From: Oxalobacteraceae bacterium CAVE-383
Lineage (GTDB): Bacteria; Pseudomonadota; Gammaproteobacteria; Burkholderiales; Burkholderiaceae_D
Assembly (NCBI GenBank): GCA_004134995.1
Contig: REGP01000004.1
Location: 62,001 to 126,000, forward strand
Direction: 5' to 3'
DNA: 64,000 bases
In this document: positions 30,292 through 38,559 of the stretch, piece after piece
Layout of the letters: the number at the start of each line of letters is the position of its first letter
Numbering within the stretch: position 1 is the first letter of the stretch
The notes under the pieces: model-generated
Seen by the model: only the letters and a program-made list of their open reading frames with translations
Told to the model about the DNA's origin: nothing
Database searches by the model: none
Translations under genes and position numbers: made by a program

Positions 30292-30618
30292 CAGGATGTC
30301 ATGTTGTGTAATTGACAACAATACTTTTTGCAATCATTATTAGTTGTTGAAAAATAACAATGCCCTTGTGCCGCTTCGGAATCGGCTGCACATGGGAGGA
30401 GAAGGTGTTGTCCGTTACCAACAAGATCTCCGGCGTGCCGAGGCAGGAGTCGTAACACGTGGTAAAACCCGGGCCGCAATATGGCGGAAATGGCCAAAGC
30501 GCGATCAATGCGCGTACAATGCGGACGACTTCATGCCTGAAGAGCGATTTTCCGATTTTCGGGAATGGCGCTGAATGAAGTGTTGGAAGTATTTAGAAGT
30601 GTTTAACCTGGAGCAGTA
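30292..30618. other. Intergenic stretch before the desaturase with possible promoter
   Basis: No convincing gene is present. TTGACA near 30313 is followed 17 bases later by CATTAT, a plausible sigma-70 promoter. About 30 bases further on is a GC hairpin region (TGTGCCG, then CGGC-GCACA, with loop CTTCGGAAT). TACAAT near 30518 is a second possible -10 element nearer the desaturase. The upstream promoter may make a small RNA or a long leader. Confidence 0.4.
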
Positions 30619-31815
30619 ATGATTTTGAATGCAATCCTTGATTTCTTATCAAATGGACTGTTGAATCTTTCGGGATGGGAAGTGTTCTTCGTCATCCTCG
30701 CGTTTACCCATATCACGATTGCTGCAGTGACCATTTACCTGCACCGCCATCAGGCGCATCGCGCCCTGGATCTGCATCCGCTGGTCAGCCACTTCTTCCG
30801 TTTCTGGCTCTGGATGAGCACCGGCATGGTCACCAAGCAGTGGGCCGCCATCCATCGCAAGCACCACGCAAAATGCGAAACCGAAGAAGATCCGCACAGC
30901 CCGCAAACGCGCGGCATCAAAAAAGTATTCTTCGAAGGCGCGGAGCTGTATCGCGCTGAATCCAAGGTGGCCGAAACCATGGAAAAGTACGGCCACGGCA
31001 CGCCGGACGACTGGATCGAGCGCAATCTTTACACCCGCTACAGCGCATTGGGCGTATCGCTGATGCTGATCATCGACCTGCTGCTGTTCGGTGTCGTCGG
31101 CCTGACTGTGTGGGCGGTGCAAATGGCATGGATTCCAATTACCGCGGCCGGCATCATCAACGGCATTGGCCATTATTGGGGTTATCGCAATTACGACTGC
31201 AATGATGCCGCCACCAATATTTTCCCGTTCGGCATTCTGATCGGCGGCGAAGAGCTGCACAACAATCACCACACTTTCGGCACGTCGGCGAAGCTGTCAT
31301 CGAAATGGTACGAGTTCGATATCGGCTGGATGTATATCCGTATTCTCGAAACAGTCGGCCTGGCCAAGGTGAAAAAGATCGCGCCGGCGCCGAAGTTCGA
31401 TCGGAAGAAGCTGGTTGCCGATTTTGAAACATTGCAGTCGGTGATCGCCAATCGCTATGACGTCATGTCCAAGTACGCAAAATCGCTGAAGCACGCCTGG
31501 AATGCCGAGCACGGCCATCTGTCGAGCCAGGCGATGCTGGGCTCGGGCTTTCTGAAGACCTCGCGCAAATTGCTGCAGCGCGAACCGGCCAAGCTGGACG
31601 CAGGGCACCAGCAACAATTGTCCGAATTGTTCGTGCATAGCAAGGCATTGCAGACCATGCATGAAATGCGGGTAGAGCTTGGCGCGATCTGGGAGCGTTC
31701 CACATCCACGCGCGAACAGTTGCTGCATCAGTTGCAGGACTGGTGTTTGCGCGCCGAGGCATCCGGGGTCCAGGCTCTGCGCGACTTTTCATTGCGCTTG
31801 CGTAGTTATTCCTGA
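30619..31815 (+). CDS. Membrane fatty acid desaturase
   Basis: The 398-residue protein has two pairs of membrane helices and three histidine boxes: HRHQAH, HRKHH and HNNHH. These bind the di-iron centre of acyl-lipid or acyl-CoA desaturases. It therefore introduces a double bond into membrane acyl chains, probably for cold or fluidity control. A hydrophilic tail of about 130 residues after the last box, with repeated leucine and arginine, is longer than in many relatives. A GGAG site precedes the start. Confidence 0.9.
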   Translation: MILNAILDFLSNGLLNLSGWEVFFVILAFTHITIAAVTIYLHRHQAHRALDLHPLVSHFFRFWLWMSTGMVTKQWAAIHRKHHAKCETEEDPHSPQTRGIKKVFFEGAELYRAESKVAETMEKYGHGTPDDWIERNLYTRYSALGVSLMLIIDLLLFGVVGLTVWAVQMAWIPITAAGIINGIGHYWGYRNYDCNDAATNIFPFGILIGGEELHNNHHTFGTSAKLSSKWYEFDIGWMYIRILETVGLAKVKKIAPAPKFDRKKLVADFETLQSVIANRYDVMSKYAKSLKHAWNAEHGHLSSQAMLGSGFLKTSRKLLQREPAKLDAGHQQQLSELFVHSKALQTMHEMRVELGAIWERSTSTREQLLHQLQDWCLRAEASGVQALRDFSLRLRSYS

Positions 31816-31856
31816 TTACCCAAACGCAGAAACAAGACACATAAAAAAGACGCATT

Positions 31857-31894
31857 AAAAAAGCCCGGCAATCAATCGATTGCCGGGCTTTTTT
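31857..31894. terminator. Bidirectional terminator between desaturase and rpmG
   Basis: GCCCGGCAATC and GATTGCCGGGC pair perfectly around AATC, with A-runs before and T-runs after the stem. It serves convergent transcripts. Confidence 0.95.
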
Positions 31895-31937
31895 GTGCTT
31901 TCCCGCCAGTTGTTCCCAACAGACGGAAGAGGATTAA

Positions 31938-32105
31938 TTACTTAATCTTGGTCTCTTTATAAGCAACGTGCTTGCGCGCCTTGGGATCGAACTTCATGAT
32001 CTCCATTTTTTCAGGCGTAGTACGCTTGTTTTTGGTCGTTGTGTAGAAATGACCGGTACCCGCGGTCGATTCCAACTTGATTTTGTCGCGGCCTGATTTC
32101 GCCAT
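31938..32105 (-). CDS. rpmG: 50S ribosomal protein L33
   Basis: The protein reads [18 protein letters not shown] then [20 protein letters not shown] and ends in YKETKIK, 55 residues, a typical cysteine-free L33 (the zinc-independent form). It is encoded on the same strand just after rpmB with a gap of 24 bases. Confidence 0.96.
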   Translation of the reverse strand: MAKSGRDKIKLESTAGTGHFYTTTKNKRTTPEKMEIMKFDPKARKHVAYKETKIK

Positions 32106-32129
32106 GATATGGTTCCTTTATTCTGCCAA

Positions 32130-32366
32130 TTAGACTTTTTCGCCGCGTGCACGCAGATCGACCAGAACGGCTTCGATGCCGATCTTATCGATAACACGCA
32201 AGCCGGCGTTGGACACACGCAGGGAAACCCAGCTATTGCTGGATTCTACGAAAAAGCGGCGCTTTTGCAGGTTAGGCAAAAAGCGGCGTTTTGTTTTGTT
32301 GTTTGCATGGGAAACATTGTTGCCGACCATCGGCTTCTTCCCAGTGACTTGGCAGACACGCGCCAT
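32130..32366 (-). CDS. rpmB: 50S ribosomal protein L28
   Basis: This is a 78-residue basic protein starting [20 protein letters not shown], with [16 protein letters not shown] in the middle. It is the standard L28 without zinc motifs. It forms the rpmB-rpmG unit that usually neighbours radC in proteobacteria, as here. Confidence 0.97.
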   Translation of the reverse strand: MARVCQVTGKKPMVGNNVSHANNKTKRRFLPNLQKRRFFVESSNSWVSLRVSNAGLRVIDKIGIEAVLVDLRARGEKV

Positions 32367-32513
32367 ATTTCACCCCTTAAAAGTATTTCTGGAATTAGAA
32401 AAAAAGCGAGTATAGCGAAAATTTATATGAATTTCAATGACTTGTAGAAATTAATTGTGTAATCGGTGATATTTTTTATTTAACAATCACGTATGACGCT
32501 TGAGGCGGCGCTT

Positions 32514-33188
32514 TTACAAATGCCCGTTTTCGGCAAAGGAATAGATGCCGTTGCCGGCCACGATCAAGTGATCCAGTACGCGTACGTCCACCAGCGCCAG
32601 CGCCTGTTTCAGCGTTGCCGTCAGATGCAGGTCGGCATGGCTGGGCCGCAGGGCGCCGGACGGATGGTTATGCGCCAGGATGACGCCGGCGGCGTTATTG
32701 GCCAGGGCCGCCTTGACAACTTCGCGCGGGTGGACGCTGGCATGTGTCAGCGTCCCGCGCGAAAGCTCTTCGCTTTTGAGCAGGCGGTTCCGGACGTCGA
32801 GAAACAGCGTGATGAAACATTCGTGCTGCTTGCCGCCGAGCGCCAGTTGGAGATACTGCTTCACCGGCTGCGGCGCGCTCAGCAGCACGCCGGATTGCAA
32901 TTCCTCGGTCAGGGCGCGGCGGGTCAGCTCGCGCACGGCCTGCAACTGCGCATATTTGGCTGGCCCGAGGCCGGGGATCGCCGCGAAGGCAGGCAGGCCG
33001 CAGCCGAACAGCGCGCCGAGCGAACCGAAACGGCGTGTAATGTCGCGTGCGAGGTCGACCGCGCTTTTGCCTGCGATCCCGGTACGCAGAAATATCGCAA
33101 GCAGTTCTGCGTCGGACAGTGCGCCCGCGCCAAGCGCGATCAGGCGTTCGCGCGGACGCTGTTCGATGGGCCATTGATTGATGGGCAT
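32514..33188 (-). CDS. radC: RadC-family JAB-domain protein
   Basis: The 224-residue protein has an N-terminal helix-hairpin-helix part (ALSDAELLAIFLRTGIAGK, then AIPGLGPAKYAQLQAV) and a C-terminal JAB/MPN domain with the metal motif HNHPSG followed by a downstream aspartate (PSHADLHLT). Its biochemical role in bacteria is unresolved despite the old repair name. It is divergent from slpA. Confidence 0.93.
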   Translation of the reverse strand: MPINQWPIEQRPRERLIALGAGALSDAELLAIFLRTGIAGKSAVDLARDITRRFGSLGALFGCGLPAFAAIPGLGPAKYAQLQAVRELTRRALTEELQSGVLLSAPQPVKQYLQLALGGKQHECFITLFLDVRNRLLKSEELSRGTLTHASVHPREVVKAALANNAAGVILAHNHPSGALRPSHADLHLTATLKQALALVDVRVLDHLIVAGNGIYSFAENGHL

Positions 33189-33275
33189 GCCGGTTCGCTC
33201 CTAAATCCCACAGTCGGGCAACGTAGTTTACAATGGCGCTCTACGGATTAAAGCTGTTCTTACTTACCGATTCCC

Positions 33276-33752
33276 ATGACCAATTCCCCTATCCAAAATA
33301 CTGCCGATACGCCTGCTGTCGTGACCGAATCGGCCTATCTGACGCTGCATTACCGGCTGGCGTCGATGGACGACGTCAATATCGTCAGCACTTTTGAAGG
33401 CAATCCGGCGACGCTGCAATTCGGTACCGGCCAACTGGCGCCGTTCCTGGAGGCTTGCCTGATCGGTTTGCCGGAAGGCACGCACCGCGTATTCGAATTG
33501 CCGCCCGAACAGGCTTTCGGTCCGCGCAATCCGGATCTGGTGCAGCGCGTCTCGCGCGCCACGCTGGACGAAAACTCGAATGCGGACGAAGATTACAAGA
33601 TCGGCGACCTGGTCGACTTCGCGGCGCCCGGCGGCGGCCGCTTCGCCGGCGTGTTGCGCGAAATCGACGATGTCGGGGCCCTGTTCGACTTCAACCATCC
33701 CCTGGCCGGCGAAAGCGTGAAATTCGAAGTCAGGATTATCGGAGTCTTATGA
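33276..33752 (+). CDS. slpA: FKBP-type peptidyl-prolyl isomerase, SlpA-like
   Basis: This is a 158-residue cytoplasmic isomerase. [16 protein letters not shown] at the start, [20 protein letters not shown] and the flap [17 protein letters not shown] follow the SlpA pattern, in which an IF domain is inserted in the FKBP fold. It overlaps ispH by four bases, the usual slpA-ispH pair. Confidence 0.9.
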   Translation: MTNSPIQNTADTPAVVTESAYLTLHYRLASMDDVNIVSTFEGNPATLQFGTGQLAPFLEACLIGLPEGTHRVFELPPEQAFGPRNPDLVQRVSRATLDENSNADEDYKIGDLVDFAAPGGGRFAGVLREIDDVGALFDFNHPLAGESVKFEVRIIGVL

Positions 33753-34711
33753 GTATCACCGCCATGGCCGAATCCGAGATCATCCTGGCGCAGCCGCGCG
33801 GCTTTTGCGCCGGCGTCGACCGGGCGATCGAAATCGTCGAGCGCGCGCTGCAGCAGTTCGGCGCGCCGATTTATGTGCGTCACGAAATCGTGCATAACGC
33901 CTATGTCGTCAACGACCTGCGCGACAAGGGCGCCATCTTCATCGAAGAACTGGCCGATGTCCCGGCCGGCAATACCGTGATTTTTTCCGCCCATGGCGTC
34001 TCGAAGGCGGTGCAGGAAGAGGCGGCGCAACGCGGCCTGAATGTATTCGACGCGACGTGTCCGCTGGTGACCAAGGTGCATATCGAAGTGGCCAAGATGC
34101 GGCGCGACGGGCGCGAGATCGTGATGATCGGGCATGGCGGCCATCCCGAAGTGGAAGGCACCATGGGCCAGACCGAGGACGGCATGCATCTGGTGGAAAC
34201 GGTGGAGGATGTCGCCGCCTTGCAGGTGGCCGATGGCGGGAAACTGGCCTATGTGTCGCAGACCACGTTGTCGGTCGACGATACCGCCGACATTATCGCC
34301 GCGCTCAAGCAGCGCTTTCCGGATATCGCCGAGCCGAAAAAAGGCGATATCTGCTACGCGACGACGAATCGGCAGGAAGCGGTGAAATTCATGGCGCCCC
34401 AGGCCGACGTGGTGGTCGTGGTCGGCAGTCCGAACAGTTCCAATTCGAATCGCCTGCGCGAAGTCGCCGAGAAGAAGGGCGTGCCCGCCTATATGGTCGA
34501 TAACGCGGCGCAGATCGATCCGTCCTGGTTGCAGGGACGCCGGCGCATCGGGGTCACCGCGGGCGCATCCGCGCCGGAAGTGCTGGTGCAGGCGGTGATC
34601 GATCGCCTCAAGGAATACGGCGCAAAAAACGTCCGGGTGCTGGAAGGGATAGAGGAAAGCGTCACTTTTCCGATGCCGAAGGGTTTGCGGCCGCGCACCG
34701 ACGCGCAATGA
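33749..34711 (+). CDS. ispH: 4-hydroxy-3-methylbut-2-enyl diphosphate reductase
   Basis: This is the last enzyme of the non-mevalonate isoprenoid pathway, giving IPP and DMAPP. It has 320 residues. Three cysteines ligate the iron-sulfur cluster: [21 protein letters not shown] and [10 protein letters not shown]. The glutamate of the [13 protein letters not shown] region and the serine/asparagine motif PNSSNSNRL are also present. The start overlaps the slpA stop (ATGA). Confidence 0.96.
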   Translation: MSITAMAESEIILAQPRGFCAGVDRAIEIVERALQQFGAPIYVRHEIVHNAYVVNDLRDKGAIFIEELADVPAGNTVIFSAHGVSKAVQEEAAQRGLNVFDATCPLVTKVHIEVAKMRRDGREIVMIGHGGHPEVEGTMGQTEDGMHLVETVEDVAALQVADGGKLAYVSQTTLSVDDTADIIAALKQRFPDIAEPKKGDICYATTNRQEAVKFMAPQADVVVVVGSPNSSNSNRLREVAEKKGVPAYMVDNAAQIDPSWLQGRRRIGVTAGASAPEVLVQAVIDRLKEYGAKNVRVLEGIEESVTFPMPKGLRPRTDAQ

Positions 34712-34721
34712 AAGACTTTCT

Positions 34722-35756
34722 TTAGCCTGCTTCGGCCGGGCCGGGCAGGGTGAAGCGGAATGTCGAGCCTTCGCCCAACTTGCTTTCCACATATACCTGG
34801 CCGCCGTGCGCTTCGACAAAGGTTTTGCAAATCGCCAATCCCAGTCCAAGGCCGCCGCTATCCGTATCGTCGGACTCGAATTTCTCGAATACGGCTTGCA
34901 GCCGCTCCGGCGCGATGCCGGTGCCGTTATCCCTGATCCAGCATTCGATGCCGCCGTTTTCAAGATTGGCGGCATTGATTTCGACCATGCCGCGCGGCGT
35001 GTGCTGGATTGCATTGGCAATCAGGTTCTGCATCACGCGCCGCAGCAGGCTGGCGTCGGCATACACGCTCAGTGTCTCCGGCACCAGATTCAATAATTTG
35101 GTGCTGCCGGTGCCGGCGATCGGATTCAGGTCGTAGACCAGGCTCTCGACCAGAGGCCAGAAATCCAGGGTGCGGCGTTGCAGCTGCAAGCCGTGTTCCG
35201 TCTGAACATGGGCGTTTTCGTCCAGGACTTTGTTGATCATCGCATTCATATGCGACACATGCCGGCGCAGGATATCGACCATGCGCGGCGCTGCGCTGTC
35301 CGGCGCTTCGTCCTTGGTAATATCTTCCAGCACTTTTGTGGCCAGTCCGACCGCGTTCAGGGGTGTGCGCAGATCGTGCGCGATGAACGTCAGGTAATCG
35401 GTGCGCCGCTGCTGGATATCCAGCGCACGCTGAGTGGCAAAGGTCTGCACGGCGAGTCCGATGGCACTGTCCATGACGCGGTTGAGAATGTGAAAAGGAC
35501 GCCCTTGCAGCGTTAGCCCATGGCGTTCGGCCATGTCGTGGATGCAGCAGCGCAGAATGTTGTATTCGGCGACCACTTCATCGATTTGAAAGCCTTCATG
35601 CAGGCGCTGGAGGCCGTGCAGCGGCGGTGTGCCATGCGCCAGCGTCTCCGGAATCGATGCTTCGGAACTATGAAGAAAAGCGTTGGCCAACTCGTGAAGC
35701 AGGAGTGGAATATGGTCATTGAGCGTGGGTGTGCTGAGGCCCGCCGCGGACGGCAA
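34722..35756 (-). CDS. Sensor histidine kinase with N-terminal RsbRD-like domain
   Basis: This is a soluble kinase of at least 344 residues: a helical N-terminal domain (LNDHIPLLLHELANAFLHS, then LHEGFQIDEVVAEYNILR) similar to RsbRD-type sensor regions, a HisKA domain with FIAHDLRTPLNAV (His) and an ATPase domain with NLIANAIQHTPRG, IRDNGTGI and GGLGLGLAICKTFVEAHGG. The first standard start is a TTG at 35756, but coding that looks conserved (LSELILLERDDLLARWRAQV) continues in frame up to 35849 with no ATG, GTG or TTG, directly after the stop of the next small frame. The true start is therefore uncertain. Confidence 0.85.
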   Translation of the reverse strand: MPSAAGLSTPTLNDHIPLLLHELANAFLHSSEASIPETLAHGTPPLHGLQRLHEGFQIDEVVAEYNILRCCIHDMAERHGLTLQGRPFHILNRVMDSAIGLAVQTFATQRALDIQQRRTDYLTFIAHDLRTPLNAVGLATKVLEDITKDEAPDSAAPRMVDILRRHVSHMNAMINKVLDENAHVQTEHGLQLQRRTLDFWPLVESLVYDLNPIAGTGSTKLLNLVPETLSVYADASLLRRVMQNLIANAIQHTPRGMVEINAANLENGGIECWIRDNGTGIAPERLQAVFEKFESDDTDSGGLGLGLAICKTFVEAHGGQVYVESKLGEGSTFRFTLPGPAEAG

Positions 35757-35849
35757 CTGCCTGACCTGGGCGCGCCAGCGCGCAAGCAGATCGTCGCGTT
35801 CGAGAAGGATCAGCTCCGACAGGCGTTTTAATGTGTCGATGATTGCGTC

Positions 35850-36092
35850 TTACGCCCGCACTTCGGAGGGCGGAGGATCGACCACCGGCGGCGGCATCGG
35901 CACTTGATGCGGAATCGGATCTTCGATTACCGTCGGATCCTGATGCGGCACAGGATCGTTGCCGGGCACTTGTCCCGGAATCGGATCTTCCATCGGTGTC
36001 GGAACTGGCGCACGATGCATGCGGTATTTCGCAGTGGCACTGAACAATGGCGCGCGCGGAGAAGATTCTCTTTGCATGGTCATCCCTGACAT
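35850..36092 (-). CDS. Small proline- and aspartate-rich hypothetical protein
   Basis: The protein has 80 residues with no signal peptide. The C-terminal two thirds repeat the pattern EDPIPGQVP, DPVPHQDP, EDPIPHQVP, ending in VVDPPPSEVRA. Such low-complexity sequence is probably disordered and may bind surfaces or metal. Its TAA lies in the same frame as the sensor kinase coding that follows. It is not recognised as any known family. Confidence 0.5.
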   Translation of the reverse strand: MSGMTMQRESSPRAPLFSATAKYRMHRAPVPTPMEDPIPGQVPGNDPVPHQDPTVIEDPIPHQVPMPPPVVDPPPSEVRA

Positions 36093-36103
36093 GGTTGCGT
36101 TAT

Positions 36104-36319
36104 TTATTTGCCGACCTGATTGCCGATGACGCCGCCAACCGCCGCGCCGCCGACCGTGCCCAGGCCGCTGCCGTTAGTCAGAATCGCGCCGCCGAGCGCA
36201 CCGGCGCCGGCGCCAATTGCCGTGTCGCGGCCGCGCGGCGTCATATCGCCGCAAGCGCTTAACCCGATCAGCATGCACACCGTCAGGGAAGCCGCCGTCA
36301 ATTTCCTAATCGATTTCAT
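36104..36319 (-). CDS. Small glycine-zipper lipoprotein
   Basis: The 71-residue protein has a lipoprotein signal (SLTVCMLIGLSAC, with Cys as the lipidation site) and a glycine-zipper region (AIGAGAGALGGAILTNGSG, then GGAAVGGVIGNQ). It is probably anchored in the outer membrane. A GAGGCGA site precedes the ATG at 36319. Similar proteins occur in many proteobacteria, with unclear roles. Confidence 0.82.
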   Translation of the reverse strand: MKSIRKLTAASLTVCMLIGLSACGDMTPRGRDTAIGAGAGALGGAILTNGSGLGTVGGAAVGGVIGNQVGK

Positions 36320-36335
36320 TTTGTCGCCTCTTTTA

Positions 36336-36644
36336 TCAGGTTGGCATCGCCAATTCATAACAGTGATGTCTGGCTTCGCCGGTCAACGCGGCGCATTGGT
36401 TCTTTTTGATGGTTTTTTTCTCAAAGACCATGACTGCCGCACGCACGTGATGCGTGTTATAGACGGGTACCGAGTCCATGTATTGAAATTTGGAAGGATC
36501 CATTGCCAAGCTCCTGGCTGGGCGATGGGTTGCATGCCCAAGCGGATTGCGTAGGCCGACGTGAGGATTGGCGGCTGCAAAGGAGGCAGGTGCCGCAATC
36601 AGGCAGTTTGCCGCCAATATCCATTTCCACGCAGTATTATTCAT
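36336..36644 (-). CDS. Small secreted hypothetical protein
   Basis: This is a 102-residue protein with a clear signal peptide (WILAANCLIAAPASFAA). The mature part has two cysteines (KNQCAALTGEARHHCYEL), which could form a disulfide, and a tyrosine-rich middle (FQYMDSVPVYNTHH). Upstream at 36753-36758 lies a weaker copy of the TCCTAC element discussed for this region. No family was recognised. Confidence 0.6.
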   Translation of the reverse strand: MNNTAWKWILAANCLIAAPASFAAANPHVGLRNPLGHATHRPARSLAMDPSKFQYMDSVPVYNTHHVRAAVMVFEKKTIKKNQCAALTGEARHHCYELAMPT

Positions 36645-36783
36645 CCCGTTTATTCCTTTTTTATCTGGAAGAGCGTAGCCATGTCGCTACCCCATGAATG
36701 CATCTTCACAGAAACGCTGATTTCCCTGCATCCGTATTCTTCTGATTGTTCTGTGGGACTTGTCCTACAAGGATGTTTGCCTC

Positions 36784-37224
36784 TTAATTGAGTTTTTTGA
36801 GGCGGCGGCATTGGTCCATGCTGCTGAATACCGGCTGGAAACAGACCTTCAGGCGTTCCATGAAGGCCAGGGCGGAGGATTCGCTGCCGTTTTGCAAGAG
36901 ATGGATATCCGCTTTCAGCATATTGTGCTCAGGCCAGGTATGAAGCGCGATGCGCGCGTCGCCCAGCAGGACGGTGCCGGCCACGCCGCCGGGCGAGAAC
37001 TGGAAAAAGGCGTTTCCGGCCACTTTCAATTGCAATTCTTCGCAAAGCCGCAGGCATAGGGTTTTTAACGTGTCCGCATGACGCAGGCCTTCGGCAGCCT
37101 GGCGGCAATCATGCCATTCGGCTTGCAGGCGGCGGGGATGGCGGACCGGAAGCGATGCGGGAAGTTGCCCGGGAAGGGATGCGGGTTGGTGGTTCGATTT
37201 CGGTGCTGCGGATGCGATTGTCAT
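36784..37224 (-). CDS. SpeD-like S-adenosylmethionine decarboxylase homologue lacking the pyruvoyl serine
   Basis: The 146-residue protein resembles the small (class 1b) AdoMet decarboxylases: a W-x-C-like motif (AEWHDCRQ), FFQFSPGGVAGTVLL and LHTWPEHNM. In active enzymes the sequence before the last motif is ESH, whose serine self-cleaves to make the pyruvoyl cofactor; here it reads DAR. The downstream active-site cysteine also seems lost (DIHLLQNG). The histidine of LHTWPE is kept. It is therefore probably not a decarboxylase and may bind a ligand or act as a regulator. No speE is nearby. Confidence 0.75.
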   Translation of the reverse strand: MTIASAAPKSNHQPASLPGQLPASLPVRHPRRLQAEWHDCRQAAEGLRHADTLKTLCLRLCEELQLKVAGNAFFQFSPGGVAGTVLLGDARIALHTWPEHNMLKADIHLLQNGSESSALAFMERLKVCFQPVFSSMDQCRRLKKLN

Positions 37225-37313
37225 GCTGTTCTACTCTCAATGCTGTTGTCGATTGCAGGGACTGGATTGTTATGCTTGTTTTTCTGCCTGCAATCATTGC
37301 TGTTGGGTCGGGC

Positions 37314-37874
37314 CTACCAATAAACGTGTTCGCCCCGGTTGTCTTTCCATTCCTGCTCGAATCGTCTGGCGTCGTCTTCCGAACGCGGACGCACGCTCAT
37401 CAGGATGCCGCCTTCCTTGATGCCGGATTCGTAGTGCTTGACCCGTTCCTCCGGAATGCCCCAGCCGACCAGCGCGCCGATGATGCCGCCGGTGGCGCCG
37501 CCGGCTCCCGCGCCCGCCAGGGCGGCAGCGATCGGGCCGGCGATGACCAGCCCCAGGCCCGGCAATACCAAGGTGGTGCCGGCGGCCGCAATGGCCGCGG
37601 CAATGGCGCCCAGCGTGCCGCCGATGGCGCCGCCGATGCCGGCCCCTTCGGCGGCCTTGCTGCCCAGTTCGGTGGCGGTGGAGTCCTCGCCGGAAAAATA
37701 GCGCTTGCGGGTTTCGTCGGACATCACGAGATTCACGTCGCCGCGTTGATAGCCGAGATCCGTGACTGTCCGATATGCGCGCTCGGCGCTGTCGCGGTCG
37801 AGAAACAGGCCGGTGACCTGACGGTCGTCGACTGCGGTTTCATCTTGCGCTTTGTGTGCGGTGTAATCGGTCAT
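37314..37874 (-). CDS. YflT-like stress protein with glycine-rich hydrophobic core
   Basis: The protein has 186 residues. The N-terminal half (VTGLFLDRDSAERAYRTVTDLGY) resembles the YflT/general stress domain, and the middle is a long glycine-alanine hydrophobic stretch (about residues 70-135) that may enter the membrane as a hairpin. AAGGAA precedes the ATG at 37874. It is probably induced by stress along with the adjacent csbD-like gene. Confidence 0.75.
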   Translation of the reverse strand: MTDYTAHKAQDETAVDDRQVTGLFLDRDSAERAYRTVTDLGYQRGDVNLVMSDETRKRYFSGEDSTATELGSKAAEGAGIGGAIGGTLGAIAAAIAAAGTTLVLPGLGLVIAGPIAAALAGAGAGGATGGIIGALVGWGIPEERVKHYESGIKEGGILMSVRPRSEDDARRFEQEWKDNRGEHVYW

Positions 37875-37993
37875 GGCAATTCCTTTACTTGTACGGCTTC
37901 CGAAAACAACGCGATCCGGCGGCCGCGGAAGACTCGCCGGATCGGGATACTTCATCGGTCAGGAATGCCTCCTGAAATCCGGGGCGCCTGCCG

Positions 37994-38173
37994 TTATTTG
38001 TTGGCGTTTTTGACCGTTTCCTTGACGTTGCCATAATTCTTCTGAACGTTGCCTTCGGCCTCACGGGCGGCGCCCTTGACCTGCTGGCTGGCGCTGCCTG
38101 TCACTTCGCCGGCTTTTTTCTGCACATTGCCGGCCGCTTCCTTGACCGCGCCTTTGACTTGATCCTTGTTCAT
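37994..38173 (-). CDS. CsbD-family stress protein
   Basis: This 59-residue hydrophilic protein reads MNKDQVKGAVKEAAGNVQKK and then repeats a related unit (VKGAAREAEGNVQKNYG), the CsbD pattern. CsbD proteins accumulate in general stress responses, and their function is unknown. A GGAG-type site (GGGAGTC) precedes the start. Confidence 0.9.
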   Translation of the reverse strand: MNKDQVKGAVKEAAGNVQKKAGEVTGSASQQVKGAAREAEGNVQKNYGNVKETVKNANK

Positions 38174-38559
38174 GTTCGACTCCCTAAAGTTAATAAATTA
38201 ACTACATGACAGCATGTGACCACCATGGCTGAAATATCTTCGGCACGCCGATAAGATCAAGAAAATGCCATAAGGAAATAGTGTTCGTTGTGCAATAGAT
38301 GCGCGGTGCAAAGAAAATAGATTGCAAGGAGCACAATTGCCGGAACTGAAACCATTGACAATTTCAATGAGGTGCTCATGGGATGTTTCAATCGTGAATG
38401 ATCGACGTAGGCATCTTAAGCGGGCGCCGCAAGCCAAAATATAGGACGGCTACGCTTTCGTTTGTAGGAGAAACGGAGGAGGGCGAGTCAGAGCAAACCC
38501 CTGAAGAAGATGCCGGCGGATGCTCTGAAAAGTGGCTGAAATGTTGCGGAAAAGCAGTC
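38174..38559. other. Gene-free stretch upstream of csbD
   Basis: This stretch holds no convincing gene. It contains the TCCTAC-type element at 38439-38470 about 265 bases before csbD, then AT-rich sequence and a possible -35 TTGACA near 38355 on the plus strand. No terminator hairpin is evident after the kinase gene on the right. Confidence 0.5.
38439..38470 (-). promoter_or_regulatory. TCCTAC-N17-TCCTAT element upstream of csbD
   Basis: On the minus strand TCCTAC (38469-38464) and TCCTAT (38446-38441) start 23 bases apart, the spacing of a -35/-10 pair. It is one of at least five copies in 38-49 kb with the same spacing. Confidence 0.55.

Noticed and set aside
30344-30574. Small frame of 76 codons before the desaturase
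   Set aside because: It starts with TTG, lacks a ribosome-binding site and family resemblance, and runs through probable promoter sequence.
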